From: Alphaproteobacteria bacterium
GTDB lineage: Bacteria; Pseudomonadota; Alphaproteobacteria; Rhizobiales; Xanthobacteraceae
NCBI GenBank assembly: GCA_005884685.1
Contig: VBAH01000076.1
Location: forward strand, 124,001-188,000
Length of the DNA: 64,000 nucleotides
Reading direction: 5' to 3'
Positions 1 through 8,790 of the stretch are shown here, one piece after another. The stretch's first letter is position 1. Every line of letters starts with the position of its first letter. The notes beneath the pieces were generated by a model. It saw only the letters and a list, made by a program, of their open reading frames with translations, ran no database searches and had not been told where the DNA came from. Both the position numbers and the translations under genes were made by a program.

Positions 1-1
1 C

Positions 2-1426
2 GCTAGCCTTCATCCGCGAGGCGTCTTCGCACATAGCTACGTCAGCGGCCAGGTGATGGCCGAAGCGTTAGTACGGATCGGGGAATATGTGGCCGACTAC
101 GGCCCGACCGGTGACGGGCCCTATCAAGCCGCGCGTGATCTCCTGCAGAAACGGCGACCGCGCGTTGGTGCTGAGACACTGCATCGCGAGGGGGAGACAA
201 CCGTCGAGGCTGCCGTTCGGCTCTGCGGGCATCTCACGGGCGGCATCCTGCCGATTCAGGGACCGCCAGGCGCAGGTAAGACCTTCACGGGCGCCCACAT
301 GATCTGCGAGTTAGTCCGCCGCGGCAAGAAGGTCGGCATCACAGCCAACAGCCACAAAGTTATCCGCAACTTGATCAACGCGACGATCAAGGCGGCCGAT
401 GAATACGGTAGCGAGTTACAATGCTGCCAGAAGACTGATGGCGTCGAAGACACACAGCACCGTCTTTCCTTCGCGAAAAGTAATGAGGAGCTGTTCGCTG
501 CGCTAAGGGGCGACGCCTCGGTCGGTGGCGGCACGGCCTGGCTGTGGTCGCGGCCGGACGCATTCGAAACTGTCGATGTTCTGTTCGTTGATGAAGCGGC
601 GCAGATGTCGCTAGCCAACGTGCTTGCGGTGTCGCAGGCGGCGAAGACTGTTGTGCTGATCGGTGATCCACAGCAACTCGACCAACCGATGCAAGGCAGT
701 CATCCGGAGGGCACCGACGTGTCGGCGTTTGACCACATCTTAGGCGGCGAACGGACCGTTGGTCGGGATCAAGGATTGTTCCTAGAAGAAACTTGGCGAC
801 TACACCCATCTATCTGTGCCTTCACGTCCGAACTCTTTTATGACGGCAAGCTACGTTCAAAGGAAGCGCTCGAACAATTAGCTGTTAAGGGTACAGGGTT
901 TCTAGATGGGGCCGGCCTCTATCTTCTGCCTGTCAGGCACGACGGCAACCAAAATTGCTCTCCCGAAGAAGCACAATCGGTGGCCAAGCTTTTGCGCGCA
1001 ATCCTCGCCGAGGGCGCGACTTGGATCGATCATGAAGGGAACGAACGGCGAATTACCCTCGACGACATCGTCATCATCACGCCCTACAACGCGCAGGTCT
1101 TCGAGATTCAGCAATGCCTGCCCGGTGCGCGGGTCGGCACGGTGGATAAGTTTCAGGGACAGGAAGCAGCAATCGCCATCTACTCGACCGCGACGTCCAG
1201 CCATGCGGATGCTCCGCGCGGAATGGAGTTTCTGTACAGTCTAAACCGGCTCAATGTTGCGACATCACGGGCCAAGTGCGCGTCTATCCTCGTTAGTTCA
1301 TTAAATCTCTTTGAGGCGGAGTGCCGCACCCCGCGACAGATTCAATTGGCAAATGCCTTCTGTCGATTTTTCGAGATGGCCAAGCATCTGTCGTTTGATA
1401 GCGCCACTGGCATGGACTGGGCCTGA
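2..1426 (+). CDS. SF1 helicase, C-terminal part (DNA2/NAM7-like, TM0106-type), cut by left edge
   Basis: The frame is open to the first base of the window, so the gene starts upstream and only its last 474 residues are seen. The visible part is a superfamily 1 helicase. It has Walker A GPPGAGKT, Walker B VDEAAQ, then GDPQQLDQP, LEETWRLHP, the VGTVDKFQGQEA motif and the LNVATSRAK motif VI. The leader before the ATPase (RIGEYVADYG, DGPYQAARDLL) resembles the C-terminal half of TM0106-family proteins, where a RecB-like nuclease precedes the helicase; that nuclease half would lie outside the window. The likely role is DNA or RNA unwinding linked to nucleic-acid cleavage, plausible in a defence island. 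A GTG at 53 and an ATG at 56 could be mistaken for starts, but the homology continues upstream. Confidence in the helicase is high; the TM0106 assignment is inferred. Confidence 0.85.
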   Translation, partial: ASLHPRGVFAHSYVSGQVMAEALVRIGEYVADYGPTGDGPYQAARDLLQKRRPRVGAETLHREGETTVEAAVRLCGHLTGGILPIQGPPGAGKTFTGAHMICELVRRGKKVGITANSHKVIRNLINATIKAADEYGSELQCCQKTDGVEDTQHRLSFAKSNEELFAALRGDASVGGGTAWLWSRPDAFETVDVLFVDEAAQMSLANVLAVSQAAKTVVLIGDPQQLDQPMQGSHPEGTDVSAFDHILGGERTVGRDQGLFLEETWRLHPSICAFTSELFYDGKLRSKEALEQLAVKGTGFLDGAGLYLLPVRHDGNQNCSPEEAQSVAKLLRAILAEGATWIDHEGNERRITLDDIVIITPYNAQVFEIQQCLPGARVGTVDKFQGQEAAIAIYSTATSSHADAPRGMEFLYSLNRLNVATSRAKCASILVSSLNLFEAECRTPRQIQLANAFCRFFEMAKHLSFDSATGMDWA

Positions 1427-1579
1427 AGGTGTATTGGCGGCTTATGGCCAAACACGATCGACTTGAATGGTTTCGTGGGAAAGTCGCGTTCGCGAACCGA
1501 CAAAGTTCCGATCTATCCAAAGTGGGGGTGGGGCAATGCTGGGGCATAGTAAACGCGAAGCGAATAGGCGCAAGAAACT

Positions 1580-2190
1580 ATGACGCCCTACAAAGGGTGC
1601 TGGAAGCGCGTTGACGTTTACACGGTTCCTGCTTCCGCGGGTCCGCTTTGGAGAAGTCGATTTAGCGATGCTGATGGCGCGCAGCTTTTCTGTCGCGAGT
1701 ATCCTCATTCGGAAGGAAAAGTGGCGGGAGGCCTACTCATCTCATCAACCTCGATAATTTGGGCCGAGATAATCTCCCAAATAAAGAGAGATTGGAGGCT
1801 GGCATATGCGCTACGCCCTGAGCAGTGGGAGGAGATTGTTGCCGGCGCGTTTAAGGATGCTGGATCGGCCGTGACTTGATCGCCGTAGGGAAGGGTATTG
1901 GCTGTGTGAAGGTGATTGGGTCCGTGAAAGCATACGCTCCTGATCATCTCGTGAAGCATGATGATGTTCGCGCGTTACTCGGAGTTCTTAGCGGAGAGAG
2001 TAACGCCTCGAAGGGAATTCTAACGACTACATCCGATTTTGCGCCACGTATCAAACCAGACCCATTCATAAAGCCCTTCCTGCCAACGCGGTTGGAACTC
2101 GTGAATGAAGTAGAATTGCACGAATGGCTTAGCCGCTTGTCACAAAAGAGTTCGATTTGGAAAACCGCGTCCTCACCACCTTCAGAATAG
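1580..2190 (+). pseudogene. Mrr-type restriction endonuclease, broken by an internal deletion/frameshift
   Basis: Two overlapping frames together make one Mrr-like protein. The first (1580-1879) ends RPEQWEEIVAGAFKDAG followed by four out-of-frame residues and a stop. The second is open from after a TAA at 1852 and reads GRDLIAVGKG from 1867, then VKAYAPDHLVKHDDVRALLG, GILTTTSDFAP and PFLPTRLELVN, which are typical of the Mrr catalytic domain. Where the family usually carries a segment with the SGD catalytic aspartate between KDAG and GRD, this sequence has almost nothing. About a dozen residues therefore appear lost together with the reading frame. The lysine of the nuclease core (VKAY) remains. 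A functional product is unlikely. Members normally cut modified or foreign DNA. The start at 1580 is the first ATG of the frame and is uncertain. Confidence 0.75.
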
Positions 2191-2451
2191 TAGCGACTAA
2201 AGCTAGGTCACATGGCGTGTCCTGCGCGTAATTCGCTTCAAATGGCGACACGCCACAACCTTGTCGACAGCGCGAGGCGCATCTCATGCGCTCCTTAAGC
2301 GCGAGTTTCCCAGTCGCCGGATCGCAGTCAACCTATTGCTGCGCAACGCAGGAAGCGGCGTCACCGCTCACTCGCCATTTTCATGGTCGTTTCTCCTTTG
2401 GGTTGACGCGCACTGTGGTTGCAGCCGAGATAGCGGTTTGGGGCAAATGCT

Positions 2452-3642
2452 ATGTCGATGTTCACCTGGGTCGATTTTGCGGAGGATGACCGCCGCAAGA
2501 TGGCCGATGTGATCGCGCTCTTCAGCGAGAAAGAGACACGCGACGAGTTAGGAATCGGCGGCATTCGCGACACGTTTGCCGACTTGCTGTTTCCGGCAAC
2601 GAGCACCATCCAGACCCGGGCGCGTTATTTCTTGTTCATCCCATGGATTTACCAAGAGCTTGAACGCCGCCGCACGCTGCCGGCCGACATTGAACGGCTA
2701 GCCCGGCGCGACGAGATTCGCCTAATCCGCGCGCTCGAGAATGGCGGCGAGACCGACGGTATCATCGGTACGCTTGCCCGGGATAAGTTAGCGCGTTTGC
2801 CAAGCAGCATCTATTGGGCCGGTCTCGGCAGGCTCGGCATCCGCCGGTTCGCAGGATCACAGGAGCAGTATCATCGGGAGTTTGCGACTTTTTACCCCAC
2901 ATCATTGCGCCGTCTAGTCGCCGAGGACGAAGGCACGGCGGGGCCCGCCGCATGGAGTACGAGCCTCCCGTCCGCTCCTAGCGGCTTTCTCGAAAAGGCG
3001 GCGTTCGGCCTGTCGAAGCGTGAAGCCAAATACCTTGCGGAGCGGATCTGGGAATTCGGCCCCACTGTCTTCGGTTCGCTCTTGGGCAGCGCCGACGCAG
3101 AGATCGACAGCGCCTTCGTCTGGGACACGACCTTTGCCGCCAACCTCGGGCCATCGCTCAGGAGCCAGATCGCGCATGCGCAAAATTTTTCCGAGCTGAT
3201 GCACGGCGCGGCGCTGCTTTACAATTTCATGTTGGCCTGCGAGGCGAACCGCAAGAGCTTGCAGGACGAGTACCGCGAGGAACTTGCCACCTGGGCCGAA
3301 TTGATCGAGGCTGCCGAGCCTCGCTATCTGTCCTGGGATCGCAAACTGTTCTGGACGGTCGTTAGGGAGTCCATGCATGCCGTATCGCCGGCGGCCCACA
3401 AGTTCGTGGACCGCTGGATCGATCATACGCTTCGTAGCGCGAAGCTGACCCGTATCGCCGACGATGCGGCAGCGCAATCGCTCGTCGTGGCGCGCGAGGC
3501 GCAGGTCAAGCGCACGCGCAAACGCATCGGAAATGCCCGCGCGCTCGAACGCTGGAACGAAGCGTCCGGCGCAGGACAGATCGATTATCGCTGGTTCAGG
3601 GTCAAGATCATCGCCGACGACATCCGGCAGGGGCTTGGCTGA
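2452..3642 (+). CDS. DUF6361-like protein, first gene of a PLD/helicase operon
   Basis: A 396-aa protein that I recognise as DUF6361-like from its N-terminal block: FTWVDFAEDDRRKMADVI, then TRDELGIGGIRDTFADLLFP, then TSTIQTRARYFLFIPWIYQ. The rest is mostly helical, with no signal peptide, membrane segment or catalytic motif that I can name. Conserved-looking aromatic and charged patches include RYLSWDRKLFW around residue 290. It is followed after 3 nt by a phospholipase D-like gene and then a large helicase, so the three are almost certainly one operon. The name implies no known biochemistry; a DNA-binding or adaptor role is only a guess. Another ATG lies two codons downstream (2458). The 260 bp upstream holds no other gene and presumably the promoter. 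Confidence 0.7.
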   Translation: MSMFTWVDFAEDDRRKMADVIALFSEKETRDELGIGGIRDTFADLLFPATSTIQTRARYFLFIPWIYQELERRRTLPADIERLARRDEIRLIRALENGGETDGIIGTLARDKLARLPSSIYWAGLGRLGIRRFAGSQEQYHREFATFYPTSLRRLVAEDEGTAGPAAWSTSLPSAPSGFLEKAAFGLSKREAKYLAERIWEFGPTVFGSLLGSADAEIDSAFVWDTTFAANLGPSLRSQIAHAQNFSELMHGAALLYNFMLACEANRKSLQDEYREELATWAELIEAAEPRYLSWDRKLFWTVVRESMHAVSPAAHKFVDRWIDHTLRSAKLTRIADDAAAQSLVVAREAQVKRTRKRIGNARALERWNEASGAGQIDYRWFRVKIIADDIRQGLG

Positions 3643-3645
3643 CGC

Positions 3646-5514
3646 ATGCTGCCGCCCAACCGGCGCGAGCTTTACCTTAGTGCTCTTCGGCCGCCGTCGG
3701 GCTTTCAGCTCGACCGCGCGATCGGCACGACCTATTCGCTCGATCTCATGACAATGCTGTCGCTTCCGCTCAGCTTCGCTTTGCTCGACCTGACAGATCC
3801 AGACGGCAGGCTTCGACGCGACCCGGTCGCCTTGCTTCACGCGCTTCGCGCTTATGCAAACCGGTTGACGATCTTTTGCCAAGCCGGCGGCATTGCCGTG
3901 CCAGCACAGCGGCATCCTCTCTATGCGCATCTGGAAGAGGCGATCGTCCCGGTGCGAAAGAAAGGTGGCACGTTTCACCCTAAAATCTGGGCTTTGCGCT
4001 TCACCTCGCCCGGCGAGCCCGTTCGCTACCGTTTCTTATGCCTCTCGCGCAATATCACGGGCGATCCGTCGTGGGACACGCTGCTGGCCCTCGACGGCGA
4101 GGTCGTTGAACGCCAACGCGCATTTGCGAAGAACCATCCTCTGGCGGAGTTTCTTGTCGCGCTTCCCGGTCTTGCTACTGATCAACTCCATGAGCGGCAC
4201 GGTCAAGCCGTGAAGCTCCTCGCCGACGAATTGCGCCGCGTGCGCTTTGAACTCCCGGAGCCCTTCGACGATTACGAATTCTGTCCGATGGGCCTTCCCG
4301 GTTTCCGCGTGCCGGACTTGCCCGAAGGCACTCGCAGGCTCCTGGTGGTTTCGCCATTCGTGACCGCGTCCTTTCTCAAGGACCTCGCGGAGGAGGCGCC
4401 CGCAATCCTGATTTCCCGCGAAGAGAGTCTCGATGCCCTTGATGCCGCCACCTTAGCGAAGTTTCAGCAGGTCTTCGCCATCGAGGATTCAGCCTCCGGC
4501 AATGATGAAGCAACCGAAACTCCGGAGACGCCCGCGCCGTCTCTGAATCCATCCGACGAGGCCGCGGCTCAAACCGCCCCGCAGGGGCTGCACGCCAAGC
4601 TTTATCTCGCCGACGCTGGATGGGACTCCGATCTTTGGACAGGCTCGGCCAACGCCACATCAGCTGGCTTCCACCACAATGTCGAATTTCTCACCCGCCT
4701 CACGGGAAAAAAGAGCAAGATCGGAATCGACGTCTTCCTGAACGGCGTTTCGGGCTCTAAGGGATTTTCGCAATTCCTGCTGCCTTACCAGATTCCGAAA
4801 AGCCCGCCCGTCGTAAATGAGGTTGCCGAGCAAAACGCGAAGCTGGCCGAGGAGCTGCGCACCCTGATCGTAGCTTTGCCTTTACGCTTCGAGGTCGCCC
4901 GCGAGGAGAAGCTCTATCGATTGGCGTTGCGAACGCTCGCACCCCCCTCTGCCCAGATCAACGCGACCGCGATCGCTTGGCCGGTCACTCTCCCACAAAG
5001 TGCCGCGCAACCTATGGCGCCACTGTTTTCCAGCAACGATCTCGTTTTCGACAATCTCTCATCTCAGGGCCTCACGGCTTTCCTTGCCGTGATCGTTACA
5101 GCCGGACGAGGGGAAAACGCGGTCGAGCTTCGCTTTGTCCTCAAGCTTCCGCTCGTGGGCGTACCCGAAGACCGGTTCGAGAATCTTCTCCATCATGTCC
5201 TTAGCGACCAGGCCAACGTGCTGCGCTATCTCCTATTCCTCATTCACCACGACGGCCTGCAATCTGGCCGGATCACCGACCTCGTCACACCAGTGCTCGA
5301 CCCCGCCAAGCGCCGAGGCGCAAACAGCGTGGCATCGATCCCGCTCTTGGAGGAATTGAGCCGCGCCCTCGCGACGCAGCCGGAACTTCTAGACGGCGTG
5401 CAGTCCTTGGTTGCCGACCTGCGCAAGACGGTGGAGGGAGCGGCGCTTCTGCCAAGAAATTTTGATTCGGTGTGGGCGCCGATCTGGCGTGCGCGGGAGG
5501 CGCTGCGACGATGA
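3646..5514 (+). CDS. Phospholipase D-like nuclease-fold protein, second gene of the operon
   Basis: A 622-aa protein with two PLD-type half sites. The first is GGTFHPKIWALRF near residue 110, followed by LSRNITGD. The second is QGLHAKLYLAD near residue 314, followed by WTGSANATSAGF and VEFLTRL. HxK followed by a downstream Asn/Ser-rich element is the signature of the family, which includes lipases and also nucleases such as DrmC of DISARM. The linker between the sites (about residues 285-310) is rich in Glu, Thr, Pro and Ala and is probably flexible. The C-terminal 250 residues match nothing I recognise. It starts 3 nt after the DUF6361-like gene and its stop overlaps the helicase start as ATGA, so all three are translationally coupled. 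In this context nuclease activity is more likely than lipid cleavage. Confidence 0.8.
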   Translation: MLPPNRRELYLSALRPPSGFQLDRAIGTTYSLDLMTMLSLPLSFALLDLTDPDGRLRRDPVALLHALRAYANRLTIFCQAGGIAVPAQRHPLYAHLEEAIVPVRKKGGTFHPKIWALRFTSPGEPVRYRFLCLSRNITGDPSWDTLLALDGEVVERQRAFAKNHPLAEFLVALPGLATDQLHERHGQAVKLLADELRRVRFELPEPFDDYEFCPMGLPGFRVPDLPEGTRRLLVVSPFVTASFLKDLAEEAPAILISREESLDALDAATLAKFQQVFAIEDSASGNDEATETPETPAPSLNPSDEAAAQTAPQGLHAKLYLADAGWDSDLWTGSANATSAGFHHNVEFLTRLTGKKSKIGIDVFLNGVSGSKGFSQFLLPYQIPKSPPVVNEVAEQNAKLAEELRTLIVALPLRFEVAREEKLYRLALRTLAPPSAQINATAIAWPVTLPQSAAQPMAPLFSSNDLVFDNLSSQGLTAFLAVIVTAGRGENAVELRFVLKLPLVGVPEDRFENLLHHVLSDQANVLRYLLFLIHHDGLQSGRITDLVTPVLDPAKRRGANSVASIPLLEELSRALATQPELLDGVQSLVADLRKTVEGAALLPRNFDSVWAPIWRAREALRR

Positions 5515-8500
5515 CCATTCCTCCCAAACCCGATGCGGAGGAAGTCTGCCGATCGCTGCGCGACTTTCAGCGTGGGACCGTACAGTACGCCTATCGGCGT
5601 CTTTATCTCGATAGCGACCGCGTCGATCGCTTCCTCGTCGCTGACGAGGTTGGGCTCGGCAAGACATGGGTTGCGAAAGGCGTCATCGCGCAGGCAGTTG
5701 CGCACTTGTGGGACACGAAAAAACGCATCGACGTGCTCTACATTTGTTCCAATGCCGAGATCGCCCGTCAGAACATCAATCGCCTGAATCTTGGAGAGTC
5801 GAAGGATCAAGCCTTCGCGTCGCGTCTAACGCTGCTGCCCCTCCATTTGCGCGACCTCAATAAGCGCAAAGTCAACTTCATCTCCTTCACGCCGGGTACG
5901 TCGCTGGATTTTGGCACCAGCAGCGGCGCACGGCGCGAACGTGCCGTGCTTTATTGGCTCCTGGCCGGCATTTGGGACTTACGCGGCACAGCCGCCAAGA
6001 ACCTCCTCCAGGCCAACGCCGGCACGGAAAACTGGCGAAACTTGCTCGATGAGGTGAAGTCCAAAATCGACGAGCAAAACGGTTTTGAACAGGCGGTGGT
6101 TGTGCGCTTCAAGGAGACGCTGGACGCTAATCCGTCGCTTGCCGCCGATTTCGCGGTGCAATTGGAATCTTTTGGACGCGCACGCAAACGTCTTGCTCCT
6201 TACGAGCAGAGGCATGCCCGCAATCAACTCATCGCTCGTCTGAGGCGCGCTCTAGCGCGCAGTTGCCTCGCGGTCTTCGAACCCGACCTCATTATCCTTG
6301 ACGAGTTCCAGCGCTTCCGCAATTTGCTTCAGACCGGCGACACGAAAGACGAGGCGGCACAGCTCGCTCAGCGGCTTTTTGAATCCGCAGGCTCAAAGAT
6401 TCTTCTTCTGTCCGCTACGCCTTATAAAATGTATACGGTCAGCGCCGAGACGGATGGCGACGACCACCACCGCGATTTTCTCGAAACGTCTCGCTTCCTC
6501 CTTGCGAAGAAGCCAGAGGACGTTCACCAGCTCGAAAAGAACCTTGTCACGTACCGCAAGGCCATCTGCGGCCAAGATGTCGGCATCCCCGTGCAAGACG
6601 TGTCGCACGCTATCGAAATATGCCTGCGCAAGGTTATGTGCCGAACCGAGCGTCTTGCCTCCACCGCCGACCGCAACGGCATGCTCAAGGAAGTCCAGGC
6701 GCCGCTCGTTCCGATGGTGGCCCAGGATTTTCTCGAATACCGGCTGCTCTCCAAGCTTGCGCATCAGGTCGAAGCCGACGATCCGATCGAACTGTGGAAG
6801 TCGAGCCCTTATCTCATCAACATCATGGAGGAAACCTACCGACTCAAGAGTTTGCTGCACGAGGCAATCCAGAGTCAGGACCTGCCTATCATGGGCGCGC
6901 TGCGTGACCTTCTGCCGTGGCAGCTACCTGCGAAGGCCATCGAAGCGTATCAGCCCATCGATCCGAAAAACCCGCGACTTCGAACGCTCATCGAGGATCT
7001 CGCGCAGAGTGAGATATGGAAGCTACTGTGGCTTCCGGCTGACCTGCCCTATTACGAAGCGGGGGGCACCTTCGCCGACACCGAGGACCATTCCCATACC
7101 AAACAATTGATCTTCTCGTCATGGAAGGTGGTGCCACGGTCCATCGCGATGCTGGTGAGCTACGCGATGGAACGGCTTATGGTACTCACAGGCGATGCCG
7201 CGCCCAGCTACAGCGAAGTGCGGGAAAAACACAGACCGCTGCTGCGATGGTCCGAGGAGGACGGGCGCCTGGGCGGAATGCCGCTGCTTGCCCTGTTCTA
7301 TCCCTGCATGACGCTGGCCAAACGGATCGATCCGCTTGCGCACGCGCAGGTGCAAGACGGGCGGTTGGCAAGGGCCGAGCTGGATCAACGCGTCGCCAAG
7401 GAAGTATCGGAACTGCTTTCAGCGCTTGTCCGCGGCCATGAAGACAAGAGCGCGCGGCCGGATCAGCGCTGGTACTGGGCGGCGCCGCTTCTGCTCGACA
7501 AGCAGCACTCCCCATCGGTTCGCGAATGGATGATGGAGGAGGACGACGAATGGTCATGGGGCTCGCCCGAGGATGAGGAGCGAAGTCTCTTTCAGAAGCA
7601 CATCACCGAGGCTTCCGAGCTCTTGGACGGGCCGAGCCGGCTCGGTCGGCCGCCCGATGATCTTGCGGCGGTGCTTGCTAAGATTGCTATCGGAGCGCCG
7701 GCCACTGCCATCTTGCGCGCCCTTTTGCGACATGCTTCCGAGAGTGAGGAGCGCGCCGCGTGGCAGTCGGCCGCGTCGGCAGCTCTCGGTTTCCGGACAC
7801 TCTTCAATGTGCCGGAGAGCATCCTGCTCCTTCGGGGGCTCTTCGGCCGCGAACACCCTTACTGGGACCAAGCCCTGAGCTACTGCTGCGACGGCAATCT
7901 CCAGGCGGTCATTGACGAATATGTTCATATTCTGATCGACCTACTGAGCGTCGATGCTGGCACTGGGAAGGGTTTGCATGCCCTCGGCGAGGCTATCGGC
8001 AACGCCGTGAGCCTGAAAACGACATCGCTCGCCTATGACCATTACCGGACATCGTCAGGCGGCGGTGTGTCCGTCAAGCTGCAACGCATCCGCTGCCGGT
8101 TTGCACAGCGCTTCGGCGAATCCGACTCGGAAGACGGTTCGGAAAAGACGCGCGAGGGTGCATTACGCGATGCCTTCAACTCCCCCTTCCGTCCTTTCGT
8201 TTTGGCCTCGACCTCGATCGGCCAGGAAGGTCTTGATTTCCATCCTTACTGCCATGCGTTGGTGCATTGGAATTTGCCGACTAACCCTGTTGACCTTGAG
8301 CAGCGCGAGGGGCGCGTTCACCGGTATAAGGGGCATTTCATCCGGAAGAACCTCGCGCGAGCCTTCGGCATCGCAGGCACCAGAGGCGGGCGCGATCCTT
8401 GGAGGTCGCTCTTCCGTACCGCCGTGGACGGGCGTGCGGACGCTCAAAACGACATGGTGCCGTTCTGGATATTCGATGGCCTATCGAAGATCGAGCGGCG

Positions 8501-8699
8501 ATTGCCGATGCTGCCGCTGTCCCGCGAGATAACGCGCGTGGACGACCTCAAGGAATCGCTTGCGCTCTATCGCCTTACGTTCGGACAGCCGCGGCAGGAA
8601 GAGCTCTTGGAGTTTCTGAAGCGGAATGCTGAATCGACAGGCAATTTCGCATCGGACGGATACATTGATCTTAGGCCGGCCCGTAATTGCTCGGAGTAG
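5511..8699 (+). CDS. SNF2/DEAD-like superfamily 2 helicase, third gene of the operon
   Basis: A 1062-aa SF2 ATPase. Motif I is ADEVGLGKT (Lys51), motif II ILDEFQ (Asp264), motif III LLLSATPYKM. Near the C-terminus STSIGQEGLDF (about 900) and EQREGRVHRYKG (about 930) are motifs V and VI. ADEVGLGKT and the QxxGRxHR form place it with SNF2-like and DISARM/DrmD-like helicases rather than DEAD-box RNA helicases. A long insertion of about 400 residues with acidic stretches separates the two RecA lobes. The start is taken at 5511 because ATG there overlaps the upstream TGA, and the homology begins just after it; a longer in-frame ORF from 5472 would only add residues from inside the PLD gene. It is expected to translocate on DNA and drive the PLD-like protein. 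The gene appears intact. Confidence 0.85.
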   Translation: MTIPPKPDAEEVCRSLRDFQRGTVQYAYRRLYLDSDRVDRFLVADEVGLGKTWVAKGVIAQAVAHLWDTKKRIDVLYICSNAEIARQNINRLNLGESKDQAFASRLTLLPLHLRDLNKRKVNFISFTPGTSLDFGTSSGARRERAVLYWLLAGIWDLRGTAAKNLLQANAGTENWRNLLDEVKSKIDEQNGFEQAVVVRFKETLDANPSLAADFAVQLESFGRARKRLAPYEQRHARNQLIARLRRALARSCLAVFEPDLIILDEFQRFRNLLQTGDTKDEAAQLAQRLFESAGSKILLLSATPYKMYTVSAETDGDDHHRDFLETSRFLLAKKPEDVHQLEKNLVTYRKAICGQDVGIPVQDVSHAIEICLRKVMCRTERLASTADRNGMLKEVQAPLVPMVAQDFLEYRLLSKLAHQVEADDPIELWKSSPYLINIMEETYRLKSLLHEAIQSQDLPIMGALRDLLPWQLPAKAIEAYQPIDPKNPRLRTLIEDLAQSEIWKLLWLPADLPYYEAGGTFADTEDHSHTKQLIFSSWKVVPRSIAMLVSYAMERLMVLTGDAAPSYSEVREKHRPLLRWSEEDGRLGGMPLLALFYPCMTLAKRIDPLAHAQVQDGRLARAELDQRVAKEVSELLSALVRGHEDKSARPDQRWYWAAPLLLDKQHSPSVREWMMEEDDEWSWGSPEDEERSLFQKHITEASELLDGPSRLGRPPDDLAAVLAKIAIGAPATAILRALLRHASESEERAAWQSAASAALGFRTLFNVPESILLLRGLFGREHPYWDQALSYCCDGNLQAVIDEYVHILIDLLSVDAGTGKGLHALGEAIGNAVSLKTTSLAYDHYRTSSGGGVSVKLQRIRCRFAQRFGESDSEDGSEKTREGALRDAFNSPFRPFVLASTSIGQEGLDFHPYCHALVHWNLPTNPVDLEQREGRVHRYKGHFIRKNLARAFGIAGTRGGRDPWRSLFRTAVDGRADAQNDMVPFWIFDGLSKIERRLPMLPLSREITRVDDLKESLALYRLTFGQPRQEELLEFLKRNAESTGNFASDGYIDLRPARNCSE

Positions 8700-8790
8700 C
8701 TTCGCGTCGAGCCAGTGTGTGTTCTCCCCACAGATCCAAATACGATGTGGACTCGTTTCGGCATAACATCGGATGGCTTCGTTGATTTGG

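Noticed and set aside
1429-1614. 61-codon frame between the helicase and the Mrr remnant
   Set aside because: Overlaps the 5' end of the Mrr frame, has no clear ribosome binding site and no family resemblance.
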